A stretch of 64,000 bases of DNA from JBBRNH01 sp038230415 (GCA_038230415.1 JBBRNH010000014.1:1-64000); one strand, 5' to 3'; counted from the stretch's first letter, positions 31,325 through 40,840 are shown. Notes: generated by a model not told the origin, from the letters alone. Numbers and translations: made by a program.

Positions 31325-31832
31325 GAAAAACATCTTCCTCATCGGAATGCCATCGTCGGGCAAGAGTACGCTGGGCAAGAAACTGGCAAAGGCGTTGCAT
31401 TACCATTTTTTTGATACTGACCGGCAGATTATCTGGCTCGAAGGGCAGCCCATTGCCCGCATATTTGCCGGGCCGGGCGAAGACTACTTCCGGCGGGCCG
31501 AGCAGCGGGTCTTGCGAAGTATCAAATCCGGCCAAAGCCTCGTGGTTTCGACCGGGGGCGGGATGCCGTGCTTTTTTGATAACATGACCTACATCCGGCA
31601 AACGGGCGTATCTGTTTTTCTGGATGTGCCGCCCGAAACCCTCGCCGAGCGTATGAAAGCCCACACCATTGCCGACCGGCCCCTGTTTCAGCAAAACGAC
31701 CCGCAGTTTTTAGAAAACCTCCGGCTCAAATACGAAGAACGCCTGCCATTTTACCGGCAGGCGGATATTGTGCTGACCGGCACCGATGTTTCGGTGCAGG
31801 AGGTGATAAAAGCCGTTGGCGCGTGGTTGTAA
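31323..31832 (+). CDS. aroK: Shikimate kinase
   Basis: 169 aa with the P-loop GMPSSGKST at residues 8-16, FDTD near residue 31 and VVSTGGGMPCF near residue 75, the shikimate-binding Gly-Gly-Gly. It phosphorylates shikimate with ATP in aromatic amino acid synthesis. The start must be TTG at 31323, because the first ATG (31348) would cut into the P-loop. Immediately upstream is a pure pyrimidine repeat tract with no ribosome-binding site on the coding strand. Confidence 0.9.
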   Translation: MKNIFLIGMPSSGKSTLGKKLAKALHYHFFDTDRQIIWLEGQPIARIFAGPGEDYFRRAEQRVLRSIKSGQSLVVSTGGGMPCFFDNMTYIRQTGVSVFLDVPPETLAERMKAHTIADRPLFQQNDPQFLENLRLKYEERLPFYRQADIVLTGTDVSVQEVIKAVGAWL

Positions 31833-31850
31833 TGCAGCCTGTACCGCCAA

Positions 31851-33152
31851 CTAATTCCCCAGATTTTTTCCCGCCACAAACCCGGTTGTCCAGGCGTTCT
31901 GGAAATTAAAGCCACCCGTAATGCCGTCAACATCAAGCACTTCACCGGCAAAAAACAGGCCGGGGTGCTGCTGACTTTCGAGCGTTCTGGGGTCGAGGGA
32001 GCCGAGGGCGATGCCGCCACAGGTTACAAATTCTTCTTTGAACGTTGTTTTGCCCGATACCTGAAACTGGTTGTTGGTCAGCGTGTCGAGGAGTTTATTC
32101 TGGGCTTTGGCGGGCAGGTCGGCCCAGCGTTGGCCGGGGGCCGCGCCCGCGTTCAGGGCGAAGGCTTCCCACAACCGGGCGGGCAGGCCAAACGGGTTTT
32201 GGCTCGTGACCTGCTTTTTGCCGTTGCCGAGCCGGAACGTTTGCAGCGCGTTGCGGGCCTGCTCATCGTTGAGCGTCGGCACCCACCGGATTCGGAGCAT
32301 AAAACGGTAGTTCAGGTCAGCAAGGTCGCGGGCAGCCCAGGCCGAAAGCCGCAGAATAGCCGGGCCGCTAAAGCCCCAGTGTGTGAGTAGCACCGGCCCG
32401 CGCTGTACCTGTTTGCTACCCGCCACGCTCACGGCGGCATCGGTCACGGCCACACCCGCCAGCGGCAACAGTGGACTATCCGGCACGTTGAGCGTGAAGA
32501 GCGACGGCACGGGCGACACTAATCCATCGGTATCGAGCGCGGGCGGAAGCCAGGCATAACCCGTCCGTTGCGGATTGCCACCCGTTGCCAACAGCACCCG
32601 GTCGGCGGTCACGGTTTCGCCCGTGAGCAGGTGCAACCGCCAGCCGGTTTGGGTGTGGACTTCCGGGGAAGACAGGCTTTCGGGCGACAACGGGCTTTCG
32701 GGCGACATCACATTGTCCGGCGCGTTTGGCTCCAACCGGGCAACACCGCAACTCGTGCGGACTTCTACGCCAAGCTGCCGGGCCGTGCGCTCCAAGCAGG
32801 TGATGATGGTTTCTGAGGAGTTGCTTTCGGGAAACATCCGCCCGTCGGCTTCGGTCTTGAGCCGAACGCTATGCTGCTCAAACCAGCGCACCGTTGCTGC
32901 CGCATCAAACTCGTTGAGCAATGGGCGCAGCCAGCGTTCGCCACGCGGGTAGTGTTTGATTAACAGCCGGTTGTCGAAACAGGCGTGGGTGACGTTGCAC
33001 CGACCCCCGCCCGACACGCGCACCTTGTTGAGGACGGTGCGGTTTTTTTCGTAGATCGTGACGCGGGCTTTCGGGAAGGTTTCGGCAGCGGTGATGGCCC
33101 CGAAAAACCCGGCAGCCCCGCCCCCGATAACGGCAATGTGTAATGACGGCAT
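31851..33152 (-). CDS. NAD(P)/FAD-dependent oxidoreductase, HI0933/YhiN family
   Basis: 433 aa. The N-terminus has the FAD dinucleotide motif IAVIGGGAAGFFGAI (residues 6-20) followed by the family motif VLNKVRVSGGGRCNVTHAC near residue 42. ATGG near residue 190 and a C-terminal GEVLDVDGITGGFNFQNAWTTG segment complete the HI0933-like fold. Members are flavoproteins of uncertain substrate, sometimes annotated as aminoacetone oxidase-like. Confidence 0.88.
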   Translation of the reverse strand: MPSLHIAVIGGGAAGFFGAITAAETFPKARVTIYEKNRTVLNKVRVSGGGRCNVTHACFDNRLLIKHYPRGERWLRPLLNEFDAAATVRWFEQHSVRLKTEADGRMFPESNSSETIITCLERTARQLGVEVRTSCGVARLEPNAPDNVMSPESPLSPESLSSPEVHTQTGWRLHLLTGETVTADRVLLATGGNPQRTGYAWLPPALDTDGLVSPVPSLFTLNVPDSPLLPLAGVAVTDAAVSVAGSKQVQRGPVLLTHWGFSGPAILRLSAWAARDLADLNYRFMLRIRWVPTLNDEQARNALQTFRLGNGKKQVTSQNPFGLPARLWEAFALNAGAAPGQRWADLPAKAQNKLLDTLTNNQFQVSGKTTFKEEFVTCGGIALGSLDPRTLESQQHPGLFFAGEVLDVDGITGGFNFQNAWTTGFVAGKNLGN

Positions 33153-33247
33153 ACGTCAGAAACCGGAAAAAACGGGTTGGAGTTTCTGACTGCCCTAAAT
33201 CGGTGGCCGGGTGCGGGCCGGAACCCTTGGCCGGGCAGCAATAGGGG

Positions 33248-34021
33248 TTATACCCAGCCAAACCGCTCTAACAGCCGTTCTTTGTGCTGCCGGGCCACCG
33301 GAATACTCATGCCGTTGGTCAGCACCAAGTACGTGCCTTCGCCCTTGACCAGGCGTTTGATGTGATCTAAATTGACAACGTACTGCCGGTGAACGCGCAG
33401 AAAGTTCCGGGTTTCGAGCATCTCCTGCACATCGCCGAGGGTTTTGGAGACGAGGTATTTCTCGCCGGTCTCCAGCACGAAATTGGTGTAGTTACTGTCT
33501 GATTCGGCGTAGAGAATCTGGCTTGTTTCCACAAACGTAAGGCCGTTGGCGTGCGGCAACGCCATTTTGGTAGGCAGCGTGGCTACGGGCGTACCACCCG
33601 GCGCGGGGGCCGGATACCAGGTTCGGAGTAAATCCAACTGCGCCGTACCCACCAATCCCGCCGGTAAGCTGGCCTGTTCGGCCCGGCGCACGGTGTTGAC
33701 AAGATCAACGGTGTCAACGGGTTTTAGGAGATAATCCAACGCCGAAAACCGGAACGCCCGCACCGCATACTGATCGTAGGCCGTTACAAAAACGACCTGA
33801 AACGGAATCTCGCTCAACTGCTCCAGCAACTGAAAGCCGTTGAGCATCGGCATCTCGATGTCTAAGAAAACCAGCGCGGGTTTCAGCGACCGCAGGGCCA
33901 GTAACGCCGACGGACTGTCGGTAAATTGTCCCACCACCTCAACCTGCGGGCAGTGCCGGGCCAGTTGCAGGGCCAGCAACTGCACGTTATCGGGTTCGTC
34001 GTCAATCAGGATCGTTCTCAT
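33248..34021 (-). CDS. LytTR-type response regulator
   Basis: 257 aa. The receiver domain has the acidic pair DDEP near residue 7 and the phosphoacceptor Asp54 in VFLDIEMP. A linker with a Pro/Gly-rich stretch follows, then a LytTR DNA-binding domain (about 155-255) with ESDSNYTNFVL, LGDVQEMLETRNFLRVHRQYVVNLDHI. It is downstream of and on the same strand as the large propeller histidine kinase, its likely partner. Confidence 0.9.
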   Translation of the reverse strand: MRTILIDDEPDNVQLLALQLARHCPQVEVVGQFTDSPSALLALRSLKPALVFLDIEMPMLNGFQLLEQLSEIPFQVVFVTAYDQYAVRAFRFSALDYLLKPVDTVDLVNTVRRAEQASLPAGLVGTAQLDLLRTWYPAPAPGGTPVATLPTKMALPHANGLTFVETSQILYAESDSNYTNFVLETGEKYLVSKTLGDVQEMLETRNFLRVHRQYVVNLDHIKRLVKGEGTYLVLTNGMSIPVARQHKERLLERFGWV

Positions 34022-34026
34022 TTTTT

Positions 34027-34133
34027 GAGTGGTCAGTGGTCAGTGGCAAGTTGGCAAGTTGGCTGGCGCGTCAGTAGGCTTGCGCCAGCCAACTTGCCAA
34101 CTTGCCAACTTGCCACTGACCACTTGCCACTCA
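34027..34133. repeat. Long inverted repeat with word-repeat arms between kinase and regulator genes
   Basis: Left arm GTGGTCAGTGGTCAGTGGCAAGTTGGCAAGTTGGCTGGCGC (about 34029-34069) is mirrored by GCGCCAGCCAACTTGCCAACTTGCCAACTTGCCACTGACCAC (about 34083-34123), with one extra AACTTGCC unit in the right arm. The tandem words are GCAAGTTG and GTGGTCA. The kinase stop codon lies at the right edge. Confidence 0.8.
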
Positions 34134-37100
34134 TACAGGTATTTCCAGCACAACGGTTGTGCCGAGGGGTTCGCCATCGGGGGCGACTAAATCCAGAATC
34201 CGGGCGTTGGTTTGGGTATTGTAAAGTTCGTTAATCATACGAATACGGTCGGCGGTGGCCTGCATCCCGAACGATTTACCCTTGCCCGCCGACTTGCTTT
34301 TGAGCGCCGTGGCGCGGGCGCGGCCAATGCCATCGTCTATGATTTCGATGTGCAGCAGTTGGTCGGTCGGTTGCGACACCGAGACCGTTACCGTGCCGCC
34401 GTCGGGCTTGTGCATCAGCCCGTGCCAGATGGCATTCTCCACGTAGGGCTGCAGGAGCAACGGCGGAATGGTCACAAACTGCTGGTCAATGTCGGGGGCC
34501 ACCACAATAGCAATCGTTACTTTTTCTTTGAACCGCATGGCTTCCAGGTCGCTGTACAGTTGCAGGGCTTCGAGTTCATTTTGCAGTGTGATGCGGTCGG
34601 CGCGGGAGTTTTCCAGCACGAGCCGGATGAGCCGGGCAAACTTGGTGAGGTAGTCCGAGGCTTTGTCGGTATCGTTCTGGAGGGTGTATAACTTAATGGA
34701 ATTGAGACAGTTAAAAATAAAATGCGGGTTCATCTGCGCCCGGAGTGCGGTCATTTCGGTATCGGCCAGCCGACGCTGATACACCGCATCCTGCTCGCGG
34801 AGTTCGGTTTCGTACTGCCGCTGTTCGGCCTGCGCCACCCGTAAATCGGCCCGTGTCTGGATGTCACGCTGCCGGTAGTGCCACACGGCCCACACCACCG
34901 CCCCGGCTAATGCCAGCAGCAAAGCCGCAAACCAGACGGTTTCGTACCAGGCCGGAGCCACCACAATCGGCAGCGAGATGGTGCGAATAAACGTGTCGGT
35001 TCCGTCCCAGCTTGCCTGCACCCGAAACGTGTACTGCCCGTGCGGAATGTTGGTGTAAACCCCTTCGCGCCGGGCATCGGCCTCAATCCAGTTGCGGTCG
35101 AAACCAACCAATTGATACCGATACCGAATCTGTTCCGGGTGCCGAAACCAGGGCGCGGCAAAGCTGATACTGAACTGATTTTGGGTGGGCGAGAGGTGAA
35201 TCCCGGCCACAGAATCGGCGAGAAGTTCGGGGTGAGGATGGTTAAAAATCTGAAAATCAGTGAAATGCAACGGTGAATTTTCAGGAACGGCAAACATGGC
35301 CCCGGCATCGGCTCCTTTTAGAATCACACCATCGGCCACCGTAATGGGGTAGCCATCGGGCGAAGGCATAATGCCATAGCGGTTGGTTTTAAACAGCAGT
35401 TGGTCAGTTGGCGCGTGTTTGCGGTATTGGCCCGTTGCGGGGTTAAAGAAAAACAGTCCCTCTCTGGTGGTGAGCCAGAAAATGTGTGCGTGATCTTCCC
35501 AAAACAAAATAATATGGTTTGGCGGGGCGGCAGAACCCGTTCCTGACGTGCTGAACAACACCGATTTGCCGTGCTGATTGACCCGAACCATACCGTGCCA
35601 CAGGGTAGCAATCCAGAGGTTATTCCGGTAGTCCTGCCGTATGTCGCTCAGGATATTGGTGGGCAGGGTGTTTGGCTGGCCCGGCTGGTTCAGAAACTGC
35701 GTTGCTTGCCCGGTTTGTTTGTCATCAATCCTGAACAGCCCCTGCCCGCCCGAACAAATCCAAAGCACACCGTTGTGGTCGCGGCAGAGGGCCTCGATGT
35801 TTTGCGCTTCCAGCCGCCCCGTGCCAAGCCGGATAGACTCGACCCGCCCGGTCTTGACCCAGTACCGATACAGCCGTTGCTGCCCGGCCCACAGCACCGG
35901 CTGCCCGGCACTGGTGTCAGCAATGATGAGGGCATTGGCCCCGATATCGCGAAACTGATTGGCGGCTTCATCGGTCCCGGTAACGGGCAGTTTTTTGATG
36001 CGGTTCGTCCGTGCATCGAGCAAATAAAGTCCGTTATATGACAGTAAGAAAACCTGATTACCAACGAGTTGAAGTCGTTTCAGGCCGCTTTTCAGCAAAT
36101 CGGACGGCAGGGCAATCGTAGCCATAATCCGGCGTTGGGTGGTGTCGTAGCGGGCAATTCGGTCGGTAAATTCGAGCCAAAAGTCTCCGCGTTTGTCCTG
36201 CTCGGCCCGGATAATACCGCGTATTGGCTGTCCGGCCCGACCGGGCCGGGCTGCGTTCAGTCGCGTTCGGCTCAAAACCGGGTATCGGCGCAGACCCGCA
36301 TCGGGCGTTTGGCTGTATTTCAGGATACCCCGGCTGGTGCTGATCCAGACCAAGCCGTTGCGGTCGGGGTGGGCATACTCAATAGTGAGTTTCTCGGTGG
36401 GGGTAGTTTTTAGCGGAATAGACTGGGTGGTGTTGGTGCGCGGATTATACCGAAACAGCCCCTGCCCGGAGTTGGCAACCCACAGCAGTCCGGTTTTATC
36501 CGTGAACAAACTCATGGCGTAAGTAGCATTATCCCAATCGGTGGGGCGGGTGGTGATGGGCAGGGGCGTTATCTGCCCGGTGCGTTTATCGAGCCGACAT
36601 ACGCCCAACGCCAACGACCCAAAATAGAGTATGTTACCCGACTTGTCTAATGCAAAACTGCCAACGGCATTCCCAAACGGCACATTCGGTGGAAGGACTG
36701 GCTGCATATTGTATTTTTCAAATCGCTGTTTATCAGGCCAGTAGCGCAGTAATCCGCTTTGTTCGGTGCCGAGCCACAGGCTGCCGTCGGGATCGGCCAT
36801 GATGTCGTAAATCCCCTGACTGGCGGCATCGGATATGGTTTTAGGCCAGCGAAAAACCGTAAACCGATTCTGGCGCGGGTCGAACCGAATCAGCCCCGAA
36901 TCGCGCCCGCCGAGCCAGACGATACCGGCGTTGTCGGTTTCTATGGCGTATAACTCGTTGGTTGGCAACGAGTTGGAGTTGGTCGGGTTGTGGGTGTAGT
37001 TGGTGAAGGCCGCACTGTCGGGGGCATATGGATTGAACCGGCTCATGCCCTCGTCGAACAGGGCCAGAAATAGCTCGCCCGTTGGTGATTCCCGGATTTC

Positions 37101-37379
37101 CTTCACGCTGTTGCCACCCAGCGAACGGGGTTGCCCCGGCTGATGGTGGTAATGTTTGTAGTTGATGCCGTCGTACCGAACGAGGCCCTTGCTGGTGGCA
37201 AACCAGATAAACCCGCGCCTATCGGGCCAGACAGAAAACGTGCGGGCGGCAGTGGTTTCGTCGGACTGGTAGGCCGAGACGCGCAAATCGGTGATGTTGA
37301 GCAGTTCCGTCGGCGACTGCGCCCGAACTACGCCCAACACGCTGATCCACAACCAACAACCAAGAATGTACCTACGCAT
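34131..37379 (-). CDS. Two-component regulator-propeller sensor kinase (LytS-like)
   Basis: About 1082 aa. Signal peptide (ILGCWLWISVLGVVRAQS), then some 720 residues of WD-like two-component regulator propellers (repeats with D-x-x-G-x-L-W-x-G/A-T/N), a Y_Y_Y domain (RYRYQLVGFDRNWIEAD), one transmembrane helix (AALLLALAGAVVWAVW), and a cytoplasmic His-kinase domain with QMNPHFIFNCLNSIK and an HATPase segment (LLLQPYVENAIWHGLMH). It should sense an external ligand and signal to the LytTR regulator. The ATG at 37379 gives the signal peptide directly. Confidence 0.92.
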   Translation of the reverse strand: MRRYILGCWLWISVLGVVRAQSPTELLNITDLRVSAYQSDETTAARTFSVWPDRRGFIWFATSKGLVRYDGINYKHYHHQPGQPRSLGGNSVKEIRESPTGELFLALFDEGMSRFNPYAPDSAAFTNYTHNPTNSNSLPTNELYAIETDNAGIVWLGGRDSGLIRFDPRQNRFTVFRWPKTISDAASQGIYDIMADPDGSLWLGTEQSGLLRYWPDKQRFEKYNMQPVLPPNVPFGNAVGSFALDKSGNILYFGSLALGVCRLDKRTGQITPLPITTRPTDWDNATYAMSLFTDKTGLLWVANSGQGLFRYNPRTNTTQSIPLKTTPTEKLTIEYAHPDRNGLVWISTSRGILKYSQTPDAGLRRYPVLSRTRLNAARPGRAGQPIRGIIRAEQDKRGDFWLEFTDRIARYDTTQRRIMATIALPSDLLKSGLKRLQLVGNQVFLLSYNGLYLLDARTNRIKKLPVTGTDEAANQFRDIGANALIIADTSAGQPVLWAGQQRLYRYWVKTGRVESIRLGTGRLEAQNIEALCRDHNGVLWICSGGQGLFRIDDKQTGQATQFLNQPGQPNTLPTNILSDIRQDYRNNLWIATLWHGMVRVNQHGKSVLFSTSGTGSAAPPNHIILFWEDHAHIFWLTTREGLFFFNPATGQYRKHAPTDQLLFKTNRYGIMPSPDGYPITVADGVILKGADAGAMFAVPENSPLHFTDFQIFNHPHPELLADSVAGIHLSPTQNQFSISFAAPWFRHPEQIRYRYQLVGFDRNWIEADARREGVYTNIPHGQYTFRVQASWDGTDTFIRTISLPIVVAPAWYETVWFAALLLALAGAVVWAVWHYRQRDIQTRADLRVAQAEQRQYETELREQDAVYQRRLADTEMTALRAQMNPHFIFNCLNSIKLYTLQNDTDKASDYLTKFARLIRLVLENSRADRITLQNELEALQLYSDLEAMRFKEKVTIAIVVAPDIDQQFVTIPPLLLQPYVENAIWHGLMHKPDGGTVTVSVSQPTDQLLHIEIIDDGIGRARATALKSKSAGKGKSFGMQATADRIRMINELYNTQTNARILDLVAPDGEPLGTTVVLEIPV

Positions 37380-37474
37380 CGTATTTGATTTGGCTCGCGC
37401 CACGATTTAGTCGGCAACCTACCGAAAGCGCATGACAGTTGGTAGTACCGATTGAGCCAATGGCCGGTTTGGTT

Positions 37475-37567
37475 GCGTGAACGGCTCATTTTTCGCGTGA
37501 ACACCTATTCTGGCCCGCGCTTACCGTTCCCTCAATCGCTCAACAAAACCGGGCCTTCACGCGAAAA
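37475..37567. promoter_or_regulatory. Repeated GCGTGAAC sites in the divergent promoter region
   Basis: GCGTGAAC occurs at 37475-37482 and 37495-37502, exactly 20 bp apart. TTTTCGCGTGAA at 37490-37501 has an inverted partner TTCACGCGAAAA at 37556-37567. They lie in the 285-bp gap between the sensor kinase and the secreted SnoaL-like gene. The direct-repeat layout suits a LytTR-type regulator. Confidence 0.45.
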
Positions 37568-37664
37568 TCAGGCTACTTACTCAAAAGCAGGTGCATCTGT
37601 GTTTGCGCCCGCTGATGTTTGTCCGACTAACCGAGCGAAACCAATCAAAACCAAAACAAAACCA

Positions 37665-38156
37665 ATGAAAACCAACCTGATTCTTGCCCTGCTGCTGACC
37701 GTCTCAGCCCTGACCACCACCGTTCGCGCCCAAACAACCGGAACGCCGGACTCTGACAAGACCGCTATCAATAAAGTGGTTGCCGACTCGCGGGTGGCCT
37801 TCGACAAACGCGACCTGAACGCCTTTGCCAGCCTATTTCTGAACTCGCCCGATTTGTATTACCAAATCCTGACCGGCGATCAGCAGATGATTGTCGCGCA
37901 CGGCATCGAGAACATGAAAAAGATGGTCGGTGGCTATTTTAAGTCTGTGCCAACACCGGCCATGCCGGGCAGCTATGCCGTAACGGATGTGCGGGTTTTG
38001 GTGCGGGGCAACACCGCCTACGTGACGGGTAACGGTCAGGAAGACAAGGCCATGAGCCGCGATTTTGTGACGCTCGAAAAAACCGATGGTGCCTGGAAGA
38101 TTACGTCATTGATCGGCACGTATTACGGCACCGGAAAATTTACCGAAGTGAAATAA
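37665..38156 (+). CDS. Secreted SnoaL/DUF4440-like protein
   Basis: 163 aa from the ATG at 37665. Signal peptide (LILALLLTVSALTTTVRAQ), then an NTF2-like fold with DKTAINKVVADSRVAFDKRDLNAFASLF and a late TLEKTDGAWKITSLIG strand, the usual DUF4440 ends. Such proteins bind small molecules or have weak hydrolase/isomerase activity; the role is unknown. The leader and start are nearly repeated at the 40379 gene, so the two are local duplicates. Confidence 0.8.
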   Translation: MKTNLILALLLTVSALTTTVRAQTTGTPDSDKTAINKVVADSRVAFDKRDLNAFASLFLNSPDLYYQILTGDQQMIVAHGIENMKKMVGGYFKSVPTPAMPGSYAVTDVRVLVRGNTAYVTGNGQEDKAMSRDFVTLEKTDGAWKITSLIGTYYGTGKFTEVK

Positions 38157-38169
38157 ATACCCCGATACC

Positions 38170-39351
38170 ATGACCAATAACCCAACATACCTCACCAACC
38201 TCACGCCGTTGCGGGGCATTGCGGCCCTGATTGTGCTGCTGTTTCACTTCGATTTGTTCTGGGGCGGGCCGTTTGCCGGTACGCTCTTTGCCACCGACAC
38301 CACGCTGTTCGTAAAAAAAGGCTATCTGTTGGTTGATTTCTTCTTTGTGCTGAGCGGCTTCATTATGTGCCACGTATATGGCGCATCGTTCCTATCGTCG
38401 GTGAGTCGGGGCGGGTTCTGGCAGTTTATGAACGCGCGGTTTGCCCGCATCTACCCACTCCATATTTTCACATTACTCTGGGCCATTCTGCTCTTTGCGG
38501 CCATCATATACACCAACTTTCCGCTCGATGCCCGCGAGAAATCGGTGTTCAATGGCTGGGCCATTCCGTCGCACGTGGTCATGTTGCAGGCGATGGGTTT
38601 TTACCCCGGCTACACCTGGAACGGCCCGTCGTGGACAATCAGCGTGGAGTGGTGGATGTACGTGCTGTTTACGTTTTTGTACGGCCCTGTGTCGCGGCTG
38701 ACCAATTGGGGCCGGGTGGCGGTGGTGGCGGTGTTGCTTGGCGGCTACGCTGTGCTGGTGTACGTCCTGAACACGTTCCCAAAGTATCCCTGGCATCATT
38801 CGCTGAACATTCCGCCGTTTATGGGCGGAGCTTTTGCGCGGTGTGTGCTGAGTTTCTGCGTCGGGATGGTGTTTCACGGCCTGTTTCGGCAAGGCTGGGG
38901 CAAGTCCTGGTTAGCAAACGGCTACGCAACGGTTGGTTTTGCGGGGGCAATGGCGGTTTCGATGCACCTCGGCTGGTCAGATATGATCACCGTCGGCACG
39001 TTTCCGTTCATTATTCTCTCGGCGGGATACGGCTCTGCAAACGTCAATAAGTTTCTGATAACCAGGCCAATGCAACGCTTGGGGGATTTATCATTCTCGA
39101 TTTACCTGACCAACGAAGTCATTTTTGATTCGGGCCGGGTGATTCGGTACGCGCTGGGTTTGCCCATCAAGCCGGCCAACGTGTTGTATCCCGAAGTCTG
39201 GCTGTGGTGCATCGGCTGGCTGACGATGGTGGTGCTGGTGTCAGAACTCACCTATCGCTTCATCGAGGTTCCGGCCCGCAAAGCCCTGAACGCCCGGTTT
39301 CAGAAGCCGGTGGTGCAGACAATGGCCGTTGCTGATTTTCAGGGGGTGTAG
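38170..39351 (+). CDS. Membrane acyltransferase (acyltransferase 3 family)
   Basis: 393 aa with ten or more hydrophobic helices. The family hallmarks are the N-terminal LTPLRGIAALIVLLFHF (active-site His), the RFARIYPLH motif near residue 95, and NGPSWTISVEWWMY near residue 155. These enzymes transfer acetyl or succinyl groups to surface glycans or other extracytoplasmic acceptors. It starts 13 bp after the SnoaL-like gene on the same strand. Confidence 0.88.
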   Translation: MTNNPTYLTNLTPLRGIAALIVLLFHFDLFWGGPFAGTLFATDTTLFVKKGYLLVDFFFVLSGFIMCHVYGASFLSSVSRGGFWQFMNARFARIYPLHIFTLLWAILLFAAIIYTNFPLDAREKSVFNGWAIPSHVVMLQAMGFYPGYTWNGPSWTISVEWWMYVLFTFLYGPVSRLTNWGRVAVVAVLLGGYAVLVYVLNTFPKYPWHHSLNIPPFMGGAFARCVLSFCVGMVFHGLFRQGWGKSWLANGYATVGFAGAMAVSMHLGWSDMITVGTFPFIILSAGYGSANVNKFLITRPMQRLGDLSFSIYLTNEVIFDSGRVIRYALGLPIKPANVLYPEVWLWCIGWLTMVVLVSELTYRFIEVPARKALNARFQKPVVQTMAVADFQGV

Positions 39352-39509
39352 TAGCCCGGTACGGTGCGGTCAGTAAGCGAATGAAGCAGGTAGTTTGCCG
39401 CTTATTAAATCAGGTATTTCTACTGACTCAGCCGAGAATTAACTGTATCAGTTTTGTGCTGATAATGGTCATTATCAAGTGATTAAACCAACTTAAACCA
39501 ATTACCACA

Positions 39510-40262
39510 ATGAAAAATCTCCTGTTTATCTGTTTGATACCGGCACTCATACTGGCCGGTTGCAGCAAAAGCGATACCACCGACCCTAACCCGACCTACA
39601 AAGGCACGGAACAGGTACTCGGCAGCGGAAAGGTTTATACATACATGGCCTTCACCGGCGACAAGCCAACGGCCATCGGCATGACCCTGACCAAGGGCGC
39701 GTTGGAAAACCTCTCGCACAGCGGTGCTACGAGCCTGATTCTGGCCCTCCCTGCCGAAGCCGTTGGCAAAACCCCGTTTGACCACCTGTACCTCGACTTT
39801 TCGCACACCGGCCACGAGCCGCCGGGCATCTATGACGTGGCCCACTTCGACGTGCATTTTATGATGCAGCCCAACGCCGAACGGTCGGTCATTCCGCCCT
39901 ACGCGCCCAACACGGCGGCTAAGTTTGACAACCTGCCGCCCGATGGTATCATGCCTAAACCGTATTTCCGGCTACCCGCCGGGGTGCCCCTCATGGGTGT
40001 TCACTGGGCCAACCCCACCTCACCCGAACTGAACGGCCAGAAATTTACCGAAACGCTGATTATGGGGTCTTACGATGGCAAAATGACGTTCATCGAGCCG
40101 ATGATTACCCTCGCGCTGCTGCAAGCCAAGCCCGCCCTGACCAAGCCCGTGCCGATGCCCGCCAAGTTTGCCAAAGCCGGGTACTACCCGGCCACGTACA
40201 GTATCAAACAAGTCGGCGACGATATTCAGATTAGCTTGGATGGGCTAACGCTGATGCAATAA
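39510..40262 (+). CDS. DUF5602-like lipoprotein
   Basis: 250 aa. Lipoprotein signal with lipobox ILAGC at about residues 14-18. The mature part contains a HTGHEPPGIYDVAHFDVHFMM segment with several histidines, typical of DUF5602/TTHB210-like proteins, and a later GVHWANPTSPELNGQKFTETLIMGSYDG. The histidine cluster may bind metal. The function is unknown. Confidence 0.75.
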   Translation: MKNLLFICLIPALILAGCSKSDTTDPNPTYKGTEQVLGSGKVYTYMAFTGDKPTAIGMTLTKGALENLSHSGATSLILALPAEAVGKTPFDHLYLDFSHTGHEPPGIYDVAHFDVHFMMQPNAERSVIPPYAPNTAAKFDNLPPDGIMPKPYFRLPAGVPLMGVHWANPTSPELNGQKFTETLIMGSYDGKMTFIEPMITLALLQAKPALTKPVPMPAKFAKAGYYPATYSIKQVGDDIQISLDGLTLMQ

Positions 40263-40286
40263 AACCGAATGTTACACCGCTCATTC

Positions 40287-40312
40287 CCGGTCTGTATCTT
40301 CACAGACCGGGG
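40287..40312. repeat. Small palindromic hairpin of the GGTCTGT family
   Basis: CCCGGTCTGT-ATCTTC-ACAGACCGGG has a perfect 10-bp stem. The same core (GGTCTGTNTCTTCACAGACC) occurs as a larger inverted pair at 56491-56566, so it is an interspersed palindrome and not only a terminator. Confidence 0.7.
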
Positions 40313-40378
40313 CAATAACGTTGCCAGTCGGTTACTGCGGCCTGTGCCTGAAATCAATCAAAACCAAGTCCAAACCCA

Positions 40379-40840
40379 ATGAAAACCCTGATTCTTACCC
40401 TTGCCCTCTCAGCCGCTGCACTCATGGCAACCCCAAGTATTGTTCGCGCCCAATCAGGGACGGATGAAACCGCCATCAAAGCCACCATTGATGGCGAAAC
40501 GAACGCCTACCAGGCCGCCGACTACAAAACGTATCAGGGCTATTGGGCCAAAGTTCCCTATGCTTCGTTCGTCGTGAACGGTCAGCAATACGTGGGCGAT
40601 GCACTCTGGAAGGCAGCAGACGGGATGTTTGCCGCTGCCAAGCCCATGAACGTCAATACCGTTCGCACCGGCTGGAACATCCGGGCGGTGGGCAACACGG
40701 CCTTTGTGACGTTTGCACAACGCGACGAAAATCTGGACACCAAATCTGTCTCTGAAACCGCCGAAGCCCGCTACTTAGAGAAGATAAACGGCAACTGGAA
40801 AATTGTGAACGTAACGGTGGTGGCTAAACCAACCAAGTAG
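40379..40840 (+). CDS. Secreted SnoaL-like protein, paralogue of the 37665 gene
   Basis: 153 aa. Signal peptide (ILTLALSAAALMATPSIVRAQ) followed by an NTF2-like domain (DETAIKATIDGETNAYQAADYKTYQ; end at LEKINGNWKIVNVTVV). It shares its design and the DNA around its start with the 37665 gene. The function is unknown. Confidence 0.78.
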   Translation: MKTLILTLALSAAALMATPSIVRAQSGTDETAIKATIDGETNAYQAADYKTYQGYWAKVPYASFVVNGQQYVGDALWKAADGMFAAAKPMNVNTVRTGWNIRAVGNTAFVTFAQRDENLDTKSVSETAEARYLEKINGNWKIVNVTVVAKPTK

